Shown one piece after another: positions 36,141-49,019 of a stretch of 64,000 nt of DNA; position 1 is the first letter of the stretch, and each line of letters opens with the position of its first letter. The notes below the pieces were generated by a model. That model was not told where the DNA came from and ran no database searches. It saw nothing but the letters and a program-made list of their open reading frames with translations. A program made the translations under genes and the position numbers. This DNA is from Fremontodendron californicum (lineage: Eukaryota; Streptophyta; Magnoliopsida; Malvales; Malvaceae): contig JAULJL010000004.1 of NCBI GenBank assembly GCA_030761205.1, forward strand, positions 40,458,172 through 40,522,171, read 5' to 3'.

Positions 36141-37143
36141 GTGGTCCAGCGCACAACAAATGCTGGTGGGACTGCAGCTCCAGCAGAAGAGAAGAATCAA
36201 AATCCAAATCAAAGTTTCAGAAATAAATAAGTTTAAAGTAAGAGGAAAAAGAAAACAGCAAACTCATCTCAAACATGAAACTAAGCAGAAAAGAAAAGAA
36301 AAGAAAATCCTTCTAATCCTTGAAAAGCTTGGTGCAGTAGGCCGAATCGAAGAATTAAGAAAGCAAATGAATATCAATCCATCCAAACAAGAAAAAAGTA
36401 AAAGGAAAATGCAATGAGAGAAGAGAGAACCTCAAATCACAAAGAGGAGAGACTACTTCTACTTCTACTTCTACTTCTAATTTCTATTTGTATTTAAGTA
36501 TTAGAGTAAGAGTCATTGCTCAACATGAACCCTAAAACCGAGACCCATTTTAACTTCTCGCCTCTCGAATATTTTTGCCCAAAATATCAGTATAGTGATT
36601 GGTGAATGACTGAATGTAAATTTTATTTTTGACAAGTATCGTAATTGTAACATAACACAAATTCAATTAAAAAAATTATCAAAAAATATTTAAAAATTAT
36701 AATAATTGTAAAATAAAAAATATTAATATCTTTTTAATATATATTTTAAAAATAATTGTTAAAAAACAAATTTATCCGCCCACATAGTGGGTGTGTAAAT
36801 CCTAATCAATTATAAATAATTTATCTATATATACATGTAAAATAAATAAAAATAAAATATTGTATATATATATATATTAATAAGATTGACATGTTATGTG
36901 ACATAAATAAAAAATATATAATTATTTTTTAAAAGTTTCAACATGCTCATTAATAATATATATTTTTAAATGATTTTTTTTTTAATTTTTCATGTTAATT
37001 TACTAATTATTAAAAGTATAAAATTCTCATGTTATTTAAGTTTAAAATATTTATAATTTTTTTTTGATAAAAAACTATTAAAATTGAAAAAAAATGTATT
37101 GTCAACGCTGATGTTCCAGACTTGGTTTACTACGTAAACCGTA
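36141..37143. other. CDKA upstream region
   Basis: Presumed CDKA 5' UTR and promoter to about 36.6 kb, with five CTTCTA units at 36449-36478. Then very AT-rich sequence with no reading frame. Confidence 0.45.
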
Positions 37144-37645
37144 GGACTGTTCACTATTCGGTTTTAACCGAATTAACCGATCGAAATTTAATTCGGTTCG
37201 GTTAATCGATTAATCGAATAAAATTCGATTCGGTTAACGGTTAAAGGTTTTGAAGAATTTCGATTTTCGATTAATTCGGTTCGGTTAAGCGAAAATAACC
37301 GAATTACACGAATTAACCGAAATTCTTCAAAAAGTCATTATTTAATGCGTTTAGATAAATTTTTTTTTTAAAATTAATTTATATATTAATAAATTAATTT
37401 TTTTTGATTGGTTGGATTTGGATGGATAATTTGGATACAAAATCATGTAAAAAAATAGATTAGCAAAATAAATTTCTTATTTATTTCGGTTAATTCGAAA
37501 ACCAACCGAATTAACCGAAATAATTTCGGTTCGATTAATTAACCGAACTAACTATTCGGTTCGGTTAACGGTTAATAGAAAAATAATTTCGGTTAATTCG
37601 GTTATGGATAATTCGGTTCGGTTATTAACCGAATGAACAACCCTA
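37144..37645. mobile_element. Mutator-like MITE rich in CGGTTAA words
   Basis: 502 bp bounded by the identical 10-mer GTAAACCGTA (37134-37143 and 37646-37655), a 9-10-bp target duplication as made by MULEs. Ends GGACTGTTCACTATTCGGTT and, inverted, TAGGGTTGTTCATTCGGTTA are imperfect inverted repeats. Arrays of TTCGGTTCGGTTAA and its complement fill both arms, so the whole can fold on itself. Non-coding. Confidence 0.75.
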
Positions 37646-38222
37646 GTAAACCGTAACCGAGCTAGTTTTCCTTGTGTTGGTAATTTTTATGTGTTTATTA
37701 TCTTCACAAATCAGAGTGAGCAAAATTGTACTCCAGTTCTGTCCACTATTTATGGACTTGAAAATTTGAATTATTACAATATAAAATATAAAAGGTCACC
37801 GACGGGCAAAAAATGAAATTTCTCATTAACTTTTTGGAACTTCCACAAGTGTTTAGCCTATAATAAAAAGGATCACAAGGAATAAGTAAAAATGGAATGG
37901 TACAGGAAAGGAACACTTTTTCCATGATGGTTGGAAACTGATCTATTATATCAATGTCCCAGTAAGGTATTTCAATTTTTTTCTTTTTGTCTTTTTTATT
38001 CACACAACCAACCAAGCAACCAGTAATCAAAACCCACTAGCAAATCTAGAGAAGAGATCAAGCGTTCCAACTTCCAATACCCTACACTACACTACCAGTA
38101 CAGGCTACAGATGATGAGATTCAAGGCAAGGCAAGGCAAGGCAAGGCCAAGCACAACCATCTCTTACCAAAATACAACATCTCACTCAATTTCATTGCTC
38201 CATGTCCATGTCCATCTTCACA
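37646..38222. other. Lunapark 3' flank
   Basis: Gap between the MITE and the Lunapark stop codon. It holds the presumed 3' UTR and a GGCAA pentamer repeat near 38125-38148. Nothing else seen. Confidence 0.45.
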
Positions 38223-41200
38223 CTACTTTTCACTCACTTCCTCAATCTCAGTACCAGGCCTCACTACACCCTCACTCCTGCTACCACTACATTCTTTTAT
38301 TGTATCACCAATTCCTTCTGATTTCAAGGGGTTCATACTAGGGGGACTAGACCTAGACCTAGACCTAGAACTAGAAACATGCTCTTCCAATTGTTTTGGC
38401 CTATTTAAGGCACGGCAGTGTGGGCAGTAATAATTTATGTATGGGAAATCCTCCTTCCTGGCAAGTCCTGAAGGAAAAAAAAAAAAAAAAAAAAGAAAGA
38501 ACAAAGAACAAAAACAGTTTGAAGTCTAATATTCTTCTGCAGCAACACTAGAATTCTGCAGTGTACATGTATGTGTGCAATTGTGTTTTGTTGAATCAGG
38601 GGTCAAATGACATTCTTGAGTTGATACTATAACCGCAAAAGTAAATTCCACTAACCATTTTGCATATGGCAGTTGCCACATATGAGTGCATAAGACTGTG
38701 TTGGATCTTCGCCCACAAGCAAGGCAGCAATTCGAGCAAGCCATCCCCCATCATGTGTGGAAGGTCCCTGCGGATAGTAATGATCAACAACAACAAGTTG
38801 ATCATGCTCAGAAGCTCGAGGACCCTCATTCCCTGCAGAATGAGATGTTTCTTCATCAGAATGAAGCAATGGAGTGCTTCCTGTACTACTGGATCTCGTG
38901 TGCAACTGCTTTCTTTTTCTAAGTCCACCTGATGGCACTACCTCAACATCATTGCTCTTCCCCCCTGGCACATTAAGCTTAGATTCATCTCCAACATAGA
39001 CTTTCAAACCTGAATCTGCACCCAATTTAGATGCCAGGACAGTTGCAGCGGCAGCTTTTGCTGCTGGATCAGGATCATATCTCTGCATCAACGTGCTTTA
39101 AATAAGTTTGATTTGCATATATATATATCAAACATTCAAAAAAATACTCCAGGATCTAGCTCATAAGCAAAACAAACTCTAAGAACAAACAAAAACTAGA
39201 AACCCAAATTTTGTCCCATTGTCTTCATTTCAGCTTTAGAAAATAAGAAAAGGAGAAATCTTAATTTATTGCTTTACATTCTATTTGATAACATAAGATT
39301 CTTTAAAACAGGCTTTCCTACAATTTACTTGAGTCGAAACTTTTTCAAGATGATTAGTAAAAGCATTTATACCTTCTCACAATGTTCTGTGCATTGCATA
39401 TATGCGATAAATTATCCCAAAGTGCTTCTGCAAGCAATGCTATCAATAGTTTCTTTTCCTAATCATTCAAAATAAAATGAGGTTCTAACTAAATACCTTT
39501 TCCCTAGTTAAATAACTCTTCTAACCATCCAAAAGGTGGCTTACACTACTAGGGGGAAAAAAAAAAAAGAGAGGTAGATACTTGTTGCAACAATATGTAT
39601 CAGGGAGGTTCATACCTCATGCTTTCCCTTTCATAGCATTAATAACAGAAGAAAGTTCAATTAGGATTCAGGCACAGGACTTAAAGGAATTTGATGAAAC
39701 CAATTGCTGGTTTTCTATAATTACCTGAATAAGCTGTTGTGTAGTGTAATAATTAGTCTTCTCCTTAAGTTCATCAATTTTTGCTTGCCTTTCAGCACGA
39801 AGTCTTTCTAGAGTTTTCTGGTCCCTGCGGTCACCTATAAGATAAAATTGCAAATTAACAAGATTGCCCATAATTAGAAAAACCACAAACGGTTGAACCT
39901 TGATATATCAAAATCATACTATACCATCGTAATACAGTTTACGCAGCCTAAATTCAAAGGTACCAAATTGAAAAATACAATCATGATGCAAAGAAATATG
40001 TAAAAGATGGAAACAGTATTTTGAATAGTAACAAGAATAACTATGGAATACCACTTATGCTGTTTGCATTTGAATCAGAGAGAGCTTTGCCTAACATGAC
40101 AAGCTAGGCAACAGACTTAAGAACTGTCCAACTACCTAAAGCGAGTATGAGTGAGATCTTGATCATCAAAAGAGAGATACAACAATGACGGATTGCATTC
40201 TGAAACAATAACGTAGACAATGGTACAACAATAAATGAAGCCTAGAAATTCATGACACAAATTACATGGAAGTGCACTAAGAGGATTCTGGATCAAATCT
40301 TAGGTATATAAATTAATCCAAAAAAAATTTCTTTGGTGTACAAACAGGGGAAATAGAGCAAAGATAACAGAGTGGCACAGCCCAACTCCAACCCATTAAA
40401 ATCAGTAAAAAGAATTTATATAATAAACAATTCAGCTCTGTGTTTTACCTTGAAGTACGTACAAAAACCAAGCTAAGCAAAATAAAACTTATATTAATAG
40501 GAAAATAAGGTCTCTTCAAGACTAGATTTAGGCTTCTTTCTGAGCGTTTAGTATGGTTGCTGTTCTGCCACAGTTGGAATGTACTGATTTGAGTTGTCAG
40601 CTCAGAAAGGTAGAATAATTTATATATTAAGAGTGTCTGAACTAATTGCTCAACATTGTAAATAATGTTCATGTTTTATATGATTTCCTCTCTTTTTTTG
40701 CCTTTTCTCTTTTTAATAATAATAACTAACAAACAAAAGGCTGAAGGAGAAGCAGGAAAATTGGTCTTGAAAATCTTGGAAGAGTGGGGGATGGAGAGAA
40801 AATAAGTATAGACAGGAGGATTAAAAAAGGAAATCACGAGCTATATAAAAGGGACAGAAAACGCATCCAATTAGATTGTTCTATAAAGTTAAAAAAGTAT
40901 TTCAACCAATGAACATCTTGTCTTCTGGTTTCAAACGGCCAACTGGATCAATCCTATACTTTTCAATGATTCCTCAAGTTAAATCTATAACTGAACCAGA
41001 ATGTCTAGTTTAGGAACACACTTCATACTAACAATCATAGGATTTTTAACTTCTACTAGATATACCTCACCATTCAAAGAAGTTAAACCTCCAAAAAAGG
41101 CAAGCCTCATATATCAATTAACATGATAATAAACTTTGGATACAAATATAATAGATAAAAAATAAGTTATGATTTGTATACACAAGCATTAAAGCCATTT

Positions 41201-42560
41201 CCAACATGCACGTGTCAAGCATGAAAACAGTAAAATAAATAGCTAACTTTCCAGTAAGAGAGTCATAAGGATATTTCATGCAACTATATACAAGGTTTGA
41301 ACTTCTCTGGACTAGGTGAATACATTTATGCAAAAAAACCTGCAGAGTATTCTTCGCAATGTCATAATTTCTAAATTTAACCAACAAAAACTTAATTCAC
41401 AATACCATATCAGCCAAGATATGGAACAAATCAGCAAGTTTTGCTTACCTTGAGTTTCTTTTGGGAGGGTGGGGGGAGCGTAATCCTCGTATTTTCAAAT
41501 TTGTGCACATAATTAGTGCATGCTCACAAATTCTATTATCAGGATTCACCCCAGTTGTAAATATCAACAGCTACTACCATTTAATGACATAAACAACAAA
41601 AAGATATATAGACAAAACTAGTCTAGACCTTTAACAACAACATGAAACTTGTGTAAGATATTGAACTGAGTTACTTGCACTTGCACATCCTTGTGATGCT
41701 TACAAATGCAGAATAAGCAACAGAAGAAAAAGCAGGCAAAAGGAACATTGGCAAAACTCGAAATGCCCTCATCTTCCAATTCAACTCCGCGGATCTTGTT
41801 GTCATGATGGCATAAGCAACTGCAACAACCTGTAAATTGACAATAAAATCCTCATGCGGGCCCATCAAGAAGAGAGTTGATTGAAAAGGTCGAAAGTTAT
41901 TGGAAGTAGTTTTTCACATTTTCCTTGTTTTTTTTCTTAGAAGAAAAAAAACGGTCATTTGGCCAGCAGTTCATTTCTGGGAGAAGTTGATAGAACAATG
42001 GTTGGATTCAGACGTAAACAGAGAAGATGTACAAACCAAATATGGATGAAAAAAATCTGAATTGGTGACAAAGAAATTAAAAATGGTTGGATGCAGAGTA
42101 TGAGGAAAATCAGTAATGATATCTACGGTACGGTGAGGTTTTCCAAAAGAGAGATAGTAGACACATGTGAAGTTAAATAGATTAATAAAGCTACAAAATA
42201 CATATATCCATTAAAAATTGATTTTCAAGAATACTACTAGACTGCTACTGTATGAGAAACGTAGAGCAAGCAGAGAGATAGAGAGATGAGGTTGAGGGAG
42301 CCTACCTCCAAAATGACAGAAAAGACGATGAGATTCCTAATCATTCTCCTCCAGGTGTGGGATCTTGTTTTCATTCGCGCGAGAACAGCGGCCTCTTCCT
42401 TGGAAATGTGTTGAAGCCTCTTCTCGAAATCGTCCCCGTGAATCCTAAAGATTGCATTCCAAATGCGGGAGAGGAGTCCCTTGGCTTTCTTATTGACCAG
42501 CGGCAGCGGGGGACTGGATTCTTTGGTTTCAGCGTCAGGATTGCATTTGTCATCCGCCAT
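38223..42560 (-). CDS. LNP: Lunapark ER-junction protein
   Basis: Five exons: 42306-42560, 41685-41829, 39725-39834, 38656-39082, 38223-38467; 393 residues. A basic N-terminus with KAKGLLSRIWNAIFRIHGDD and a coiled segment leads to two membrane helices: RNLIVFSVILEVVAVAYAIM and RVLPMFLLPAFSSVAYSAF. Then come the cytosolic coiled coil DRRDQKTLERLRAERQAKID, the conserved RYDPDPAAKAAAATVLASKLG, a Ser-rich linker, and the Lunapark zinc finger CGNC...CPHC (exons 4-5). Lunapark stabilises three-way junctions of the tubular ER; the plant proteins also act with the RHD3 degradation machinery. Keeping the conserved DRRDQ requires a GC-AG intron after exon 2. By position it resembles LNP2 (At4g31080, recalled). 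Confidence 0.95.
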
Positions 42561-43565
42561 CGCTCACTGTTGCATTCTCAAACACAAACACAAACACAAC
42601 TCAAATCAAATCATCTCAAACACGTAAACATAATGCTAAAACATGGTACTAAGTTGAGAGAAGTTGGAGGATCATTTCATTTTCGATTCAACAAGGAAGA
42701 AATACCTGGAAAGTCTCCTCACCTCTCCAAGTATTTTTTATTATCAGATATAGATATACTATAATAATAATAATATCTATAGTTGAAATCAAAGTTGCAG
42801 ATCTGATCTTCCTCTTCCTTCTTCTTCTTCTTCTTCTTATTGTTGTTTGATCGATGATAAGAAAAAGAATTATGGTTTTTGTTGAAAACAACAAATGAAC
42901 TCCGTGGGATAAACGCTGATTCCAGAGCCTCCTTCACGATACCTAAACTCTTCCTCCCCTCCCATTCCCAAGCAGTCAACCATCTTTTACTTTCAATTTA
43001 TTAGTATCTGTTCTCTCTCTCTCTCTCTTTCCTTTCTTTAAAAAAAAAAATTAGATTATTAATTTTAATTCTGCGGTACTTGTAGTTGTAGCTTTTTTTT
43101 TTTTTTAATTATTATTTACTCGTAGTTGTAGCTTTTATTTTTTTATTATTTAAATTATTTAATTATTTTAAACAAATTATTTATATGATTATTTAATAAT
43201 AATAATAATTATTATTATTACTTTTTAGTTAAAAATATGTAAATGTATTATTATTTTAGAAAAAGAATAATCATTTAAATAAAACAAAAATAATTTATCA
43301 ATGAATAATGCCTATAATAATTAATTTTCATTATTTTATATTAGATATTATGCAAAACGTATTCTATTCTATCATTAATAACTACTATTTTCCATGAGCG
43401 ACAGCTAAATAAAAGGGAAAAGAACCGGATATGAGAAAAACAAGTTTGTCTGCCGAAAAGAAGGGGAAAGCGTTGCTGTTTTGTATGTGCGACTGAAGTC
43501 TCAACTCAGCTTGTCCTTTTTTGTTTTGAGGTGAGAGATAAATAAAAATTCATCAATTGGGGGAT
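42561..43565. promoter_or_regulatory. Shared promoter region of Lunapark and the DUF1997 gene
   Basis: About 1 kb between two divergent start codons. The Lunapark side carries CTTCTTCTT (42816-42840) and CT repeats (43011-43030). The middle (43040-43390) is AT-rich with T-runs. No clear TATA box chosen. Confidence 0.4.
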
Positions 43566-46500
43566 ATGAAGATGGTAGAAACTGCGAGCAACAACGGATG
43601 GAGATGGAGCTTTCCGTTTCCACAATTGAGCAGCAGCATCAGGTCGTCTTCTTCTTCTTCTTCTTCTTCTTCTTCTTCTTCAAGTATAGTATTAATTAAC
43701 TACTAATTCCTGCCTGAATTCATCTCTCCATATTCATAGTCTCAGGAACGCTACTCTCCCTCTCCCTCTCCCCATCAAACTCAAACCACACCCACATAAA
43801 GAGAATAATAATATTGTAGCCTCCTCTAATGCAAAGCGAGCGAATTTGTCTGCCTCAAGGACTCAAAGAGTTAAGCTTCCGGTTTATGATGGCAAGGGCG
43901 GCCAACCTTATCATATCAGTCACTTTTTAAGCCACCCATCTGGGATCCAAGCTATATTAAACACTAGTGCCTTACAAAACTTTGAGTTTCTTGACACCAC
44001 TGCATACAGGTCAGTTCCCTCTCTGCCTTATCTCATACTGACTGCCCACTGCCCACTGCTATTAATTATGTAAGTATGTAATAAACTCCACTCTTGTTGT
44101 ATTTAGTCCTTTTTTTGCAATTAAACTGTCTATCAAGGGAACTGATTTTGATGAACCCATTCCAAGTTTCTCATTCATCCTAAACCATTAACCTAGGAAT
44201 TCTTGAACCTCAGGTCTTAATAAGTTTTGATGCCTTTTATCTTCATCTTCTTTATCTTTTGAATAGCTGCATAAAAGTGACTCTTAACAAGAAAAAGATT
44301 TTTCTTTTATGCTGCCCAGGTGCACACTTCCAAAACTTGTGCTCTTCAACTTTGAAGCAACACCTGTACTTGACTTACGAGTGATCCCCACAAAAGAAGA
44401 TTGCACTGTTGAGTTATTTTCTTGCAAGGTGAGCTTCTATCCTAAATTTTAGATATTGTAAGGTAGAATAAGGTGGGGGTAAAAATTTGGTTAAAATAAG
44501 GAGGAAAAAGATAAAACAAGAAATGCACAAAGAACTCATTTAGCATTTTCAGAACATGTCAGCAGAGATTATATTTTTCATGTACACCTCTAAGTTATAC
44601 TGAAAATTTTATGTCGTTCAAAAAATGTATCATCCAGTGATTTAGTCCTTTTTTGAAGAAGGACTAATTTGAAGAAGGACTGGCCAACCCTTAATTTGAA
44701 GAAGAAAAAAAGAGAGAAAGAAAGAAAGTATGTAATAAACTCCACTCTTGTTGTATTTAGTCCTTTTTTTGCAATTAAACTGTCTATCAAGGGAACTGAT
44801 TTTGATGAACCCATTCCAAGTTTCTCATTCATCCTAAACCATTAACCTAGGAATTCTTGAACCTCAGGTCTTAATCCAGTGATTTACGCCTCTATTGCAA
44901 AACTGAAGAATGCCCAAAATTTGAACAGATTAATCTATGAAAATTTCGCTGTATGGAAAGACTTCTTTGCTCAATCAAGCTGATTTCTAGTTTGTCACAA
45001 CACAGAAGCATACACATTAATAAGTAACATCAATGTCAAAATGCCATTTTTTGCTGTTGTGCTTGTTAGATTATGATTATAATGAGAATGACAAAGTGTA
45101 TTTTCACTGAATCCAGAATCTAATGATACATAAATGAAAATGAAAGATTTGATAAGTATTACAAAGAAAAATGGTCACTGTCAGTCATATTCTGTTTGAT
45201 GACTGGTGAAAATTGTATTTGTATACTTGTTGTTAACATTGTATGCAGTTCAAGGGTTCAAAAGTTGTGGAACGCCAAAATGACCATTTTTCAGGTACTT
45301 ATGGCCTTTGTATACCTCTAAGCTAATATAGGTTTGGTTTTTTAGAGTGATAGATGTTGTTAGATGAGCTAATAACAATAGCTTGTTTCATAGTGCAAAT
45401 CAATAGCTTGTTTCGTAGTGCTAAACCTATTGTTTTGAAAACCAATCATTTCAAACTTAAAATGTATGACCAGCATGTTTAGAATTTTAAGCAATGGTAC
45501 TCGCTTTAGTAAAATATGAATCGTTAAAAAGAAATTATCATGTAACTGCCCAAACCACTGGTTGAAGTGGGAACAGCTCCTCAAGCAGTTCAAGGTTTGG
45601 ATTTTTAAGACACTGGCTAAACTTTTCATTTTGGTGCCTAACCTCTTACCACCCAATTGGATTGTCGAGCACAAACTTATAGCTACAAATTTTTGCATTA
45701 TAATAGGCAAGATTTTGAAGGTCGTGCCTGGCGTGATGGTTAAGTGTCTACTTGCTATCCGCTTGGTCACAGGTTCAAACCCTGTAAACAGGGGGAAGGC
45801 TGCATACATTGCTTATAGCAAGAGCCTTGTGCGCTGGGTACGACCTTTTTTTATACTAGGCAAGATTCCATTCAGTTGTATCCTTGATAACAGTATTAAG
45901 TTAGAGGGCCTATAAAGAATTTTCTTTTTAGGATCTTTAAGAATGCATGTTATGCTATATAAAGTGAGTAATTGGTACTATTTTATAACTATTAATGTTG
46001 CTTTCAATTTTGCAGCTACTATGATAAATCATATTACCTGGGACACAAATATTTCTGAACCATTTTTAGAGGTTGATGTGAAGTTGAATCTAAGTCTGGA
46101 GGTTGTTATCTTATTGGCTTGACAGATCATGATAGTTACCTGGAAATTTAATTGTGCCCTGTGACAAAACATTGTTCTTTTGGGTTGTCCAGAATATCCA
46201 TCTGTATATTTTTGTCTTCCAAAAAATGTGAAATTGTGAATTTACATAAGTAATTGTGAAATTGTCTTCCAGAGTCACTGAAGCTTTGATGAAGTTGAAT
46301 TCTGATTTATAAGGAGAAAAGGGGGAATGGAGGAAAGTTGGGAAAGGAGATATGAATGAGAACATTTTTCTATTTCAATTGATGATAAGATGGAAAAGTG
46401 GATAAACAGAGAATTTTGTTTCCGTTAATTTCTTGATAGAGTATCAAATACATTTTTAACTGTAGATAATCTCTCCAAGTTTGGATGATTAAGTTTTAGT

Positions 46501-47918
46501 AGCATGGAGAGAATGGCAATCATTCATCATTTTTCTCTTCTACTTTTTCACTGACCCCTTTGGATCCTCCCACTTTTGACTCCTACCAAACCTAGCCTAG
46601 CCTAGCCTAACTGTTGTTGCATGAAGAAAGTTTCATGCATGGGTTCAGTTCTACTTTTCAACTGAGTAACAGTCAACAAGGAGGAACTGATCAACTGTTT
46701 AAAAAATAAGCAGTCATCCTACAAATCTTGCTGGATATATTCAGTTCATTGAGCTTTTTAATATTGATAAATTAAGAATTTTCAATCTCCCTAAACAGCT
46801 ATACTCTTGATTCAATTTGCCAATATGAAAAGTTTGGTCTAGAGAGGAAGCAAACTGCATCAAATACTCCATCTAGCTTCTTCAACTTGCAGTTCTTTTT
46901 AGGTTTATTGAATTTCAAAGTTTTCAGGCTCTTGGTGTGTCACCATAATTTGGGGGCCCCTTTGACTAAATACTCCTAGCTCATAAGTTAGCTCTAGTGG
47001 GATGAAGGCTCATACGACTCGAGTTATATTTTATTTTCTAGAATCTTGATTCTAGTCATTTTTTTTAGAATGTCAGCATGATAATATGATTGTGTTCCTG
47101 TTTTAAGCATGTTAATGTGTTTATCTCATCTTTGCTCTACCTGGTGTGTAGCTGCTTAGGTGGTGTTGTTTCTTTTACTTTGATAACATATAAATGATGT
47201 TGACTTTTGTAAACAGATTTACACGCAACCATTTATTTTACTGCCAATTTCAGCTGTTGAGCGTCCAGGAAATCTGTAAGTATTTTTGGTTTAAGTGCAG
47301 CATATCCATCCAAAATTCACCTGTCTTGTAGGAATATTTAATTAAATATGACAGTAATGATGGGATGCCTTAGCACTACGGATTTTTTTCACTTAGATTA
47401 TCAGCTAATCTTTGGATATTCTAATTTACAGCAAGATAGATATTCTAACCTAATGTGTAGATGATGTATTAATCAACAAGATAGATATTCTAATTTACAG
47501 CAAGAAATGCAGATCTTCATTACACTAGTAACCATGCAGATGCTAGGATTATATATGTGTATGTATCCGGATGCACAGTTATCAATTCATCAATGAATTC
47601 TCTAACTATTATTTCAATTAGTATCTTTATTTAATATTCAAGAATAATTAGTATCTTTAAGTTGCATAGTAGGTAGGTAGGATAGAAACTTAATCCCGTC
47701 AAGTTGCTTATTCATTAAGATGAACTGCAATTAGTAGCATATGGGATGAGATGGATTTTCATTTTCACTCACTGATTCTTCCATGAATATTCATACAATA
47801 GAATTGTTATCAATACAGAATAATAAAAGCTCTAGTGGATAGACATGTTCCTTTGCTTCTTCAGCAACTACTGCAAGATTACAACAAATGGGTTCAACAG
47901 CAACTTCAAAATTGTTGA
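43566..47918 (+). CDS. DUF1997 protein, probably plastid-targeted
   Basis: Seven exons: 43566-43642, 43746-44009, 44320-44428, 45249-45294, 46016-46101, 47217-47275, 47819-47918; 246 residues. The N-terminus MKMVETASNNGWRWSFPFPQ followed by Ser, Asn and Lys-rich sequence looks like a transit peptide. The conserved body starts VKLPVYDGKGGQPYHISHFL, then CTLPKVQLLNFEATPVLDLR-like text in exon 3 (here CTLPKLVLFNFEATPVLDLR), WDTNISEPFLEVDVKLNLSL, QPFILLPISAVERPGN and a C-terminal helix VPLLLQQLLQDYNKWVQQQ. DUF1997 proteins are plant and cyanobacterial and of unknown function. Intron 3 has a templated insertion and intron 4 an Au-type SINE. By position it fits At4g31115 (recalled). Confidence 0.92.
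43647..43682. repeat. (CTT)n microsatellite at the first intron
   Basis: Begins five bases after the exon 1 donor of the DUF1997 gene. If unspliced it would encode poly-Ser and then stop. Confidence 0.95.
44072..44221. repeat. Source copy of a 150-bp intronic direct repeat
   Basis: In intron 2 of the DUF1997 gene. Identical over 150 bp to 44726-44875 in intron 3. Confidence 0.95.
44645..44873. repeat. Templated insertion with 13-bp flank duplication
   Basis: In intron 3 of the DUF1997 gene. The 13-mer ATCCAGTGATTTA occurs at 44632-44644 and again at 44874-44886, bounding about 229 bp of inserted DNA. The insert holds GAAGAAGGACTAATTTGAAG-type short repeats, a GAAA-rich tract, and an exact copy of 44072-44221. 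Confidence 0.85.
45715..45856 (+). mobile_element. Au-like tRNA-derived SINE
   Basis: 142 bp in DUF1997 intron 4 with a perfect 11-bp target duplication TAGGCAAGATT (45704-45714 and 45857-45867). Pol III box A TGGCGTGATGG (45729-45739) and box B GGTTCAAACC (45772-45781) lie 32 bp apart. Downstream, AAGGCTGCATACATTG, GAGCCTTGTGCGCTGGGTAC and a terminal T-run are the diagnostic body of the Au SINE family. It has no cloverleaf, so it is not a tRNA gene. Confidence 0.92.
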
Positions 47919-48967
47919 TAAATTAACTCCTTTGTTCATATTGGCAAGTAAACCTTTGACCTGTTAACTGTTTTTATTTTTTATTTTTTTTATTTATACT
48001 TTTATTTTTCCTACTTTCTGTTTCTTCTCAGTTAAGTCAGTGATGATGAACCATATTCATTTTAATCAGATTAATTCTACAACCAATTGTTAAGGTTTTC
48101 TAGAGTTCTTTTTCCCCGTTTAAGGTTTTAGTTAAAAATATAGTGTCAAATCTTTTAGTATCTATATAATACAGAACTGTACCAATAAAGGTACCCTCTT
48201 CTTTTCCCTCATTTCAGACATGCTGGCTGTTTCCAATTGTGTAACAAACTAACAATTCACCACGTAATTGAAATATTTTGCGAAAGAAATGTAGTATTCT
48301 GTTAGATCAGTGATGACATGTAATGAAAGATGTTAATCTGCTAGTATTCGTTTTAATCGGGTCTTTTTTACTAGATGTCCTTACTTCTTCTGTTTAATTA
48401 TTGATAACAGGCAAAAGCAAGCAAAGGACTGGGATTGGGATATAGATAGATCCAACAAGAAGCTTTCCATAGTGTTTCCCATGGGGCGACACCTCTCTCT
48501 CTTTTTCTCTTTATAACTTTGTCCAAATATAATGCAAATACAGGTCACACATACACATATAATATATTTATATTATTATTATCTTAGTTAAATCGGTATA
48601 CAAGCAATATTTCATTGACATTATATTATTATTATTATTATTATTTTTCTTTTTCTTTTCATCATAGCTGTTTATAAGGGTAAGATATTCTTCTTCTATA
48701 ATACTATCTTCTATCTGTATTCTCTACCTGTGGCTATCACTGATGGTGGCAATGGCAGAAGAAACTAACTAACTAGTACCAGAATGCAAAAAAGAGTTAT
48801 TCAAGTATGACGATGGCGCGTGGAAGGAAGTGTAAACTGAAGAACTCTCTGCATAAGCATGCAAATGGTTCATAGTCATACACTGCCAGCAGATATATCA
48901 AAATTATCAACGCATTATCTTAGCAACTGCAGAGTATGTGAACACAGCATTTGGAATTTTTCTACGG

Positions 48968-49019
<52 letters not shown>

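Noticed and set aside
45562..45915. 117-residue frame in a DUF1997 intron, and a tRNA gene at 45721-45800
   Set aside because: The frame is made of the SINE and flanking intron. The boxes A and B belong to the SINE and no cloverleaf can be folded.
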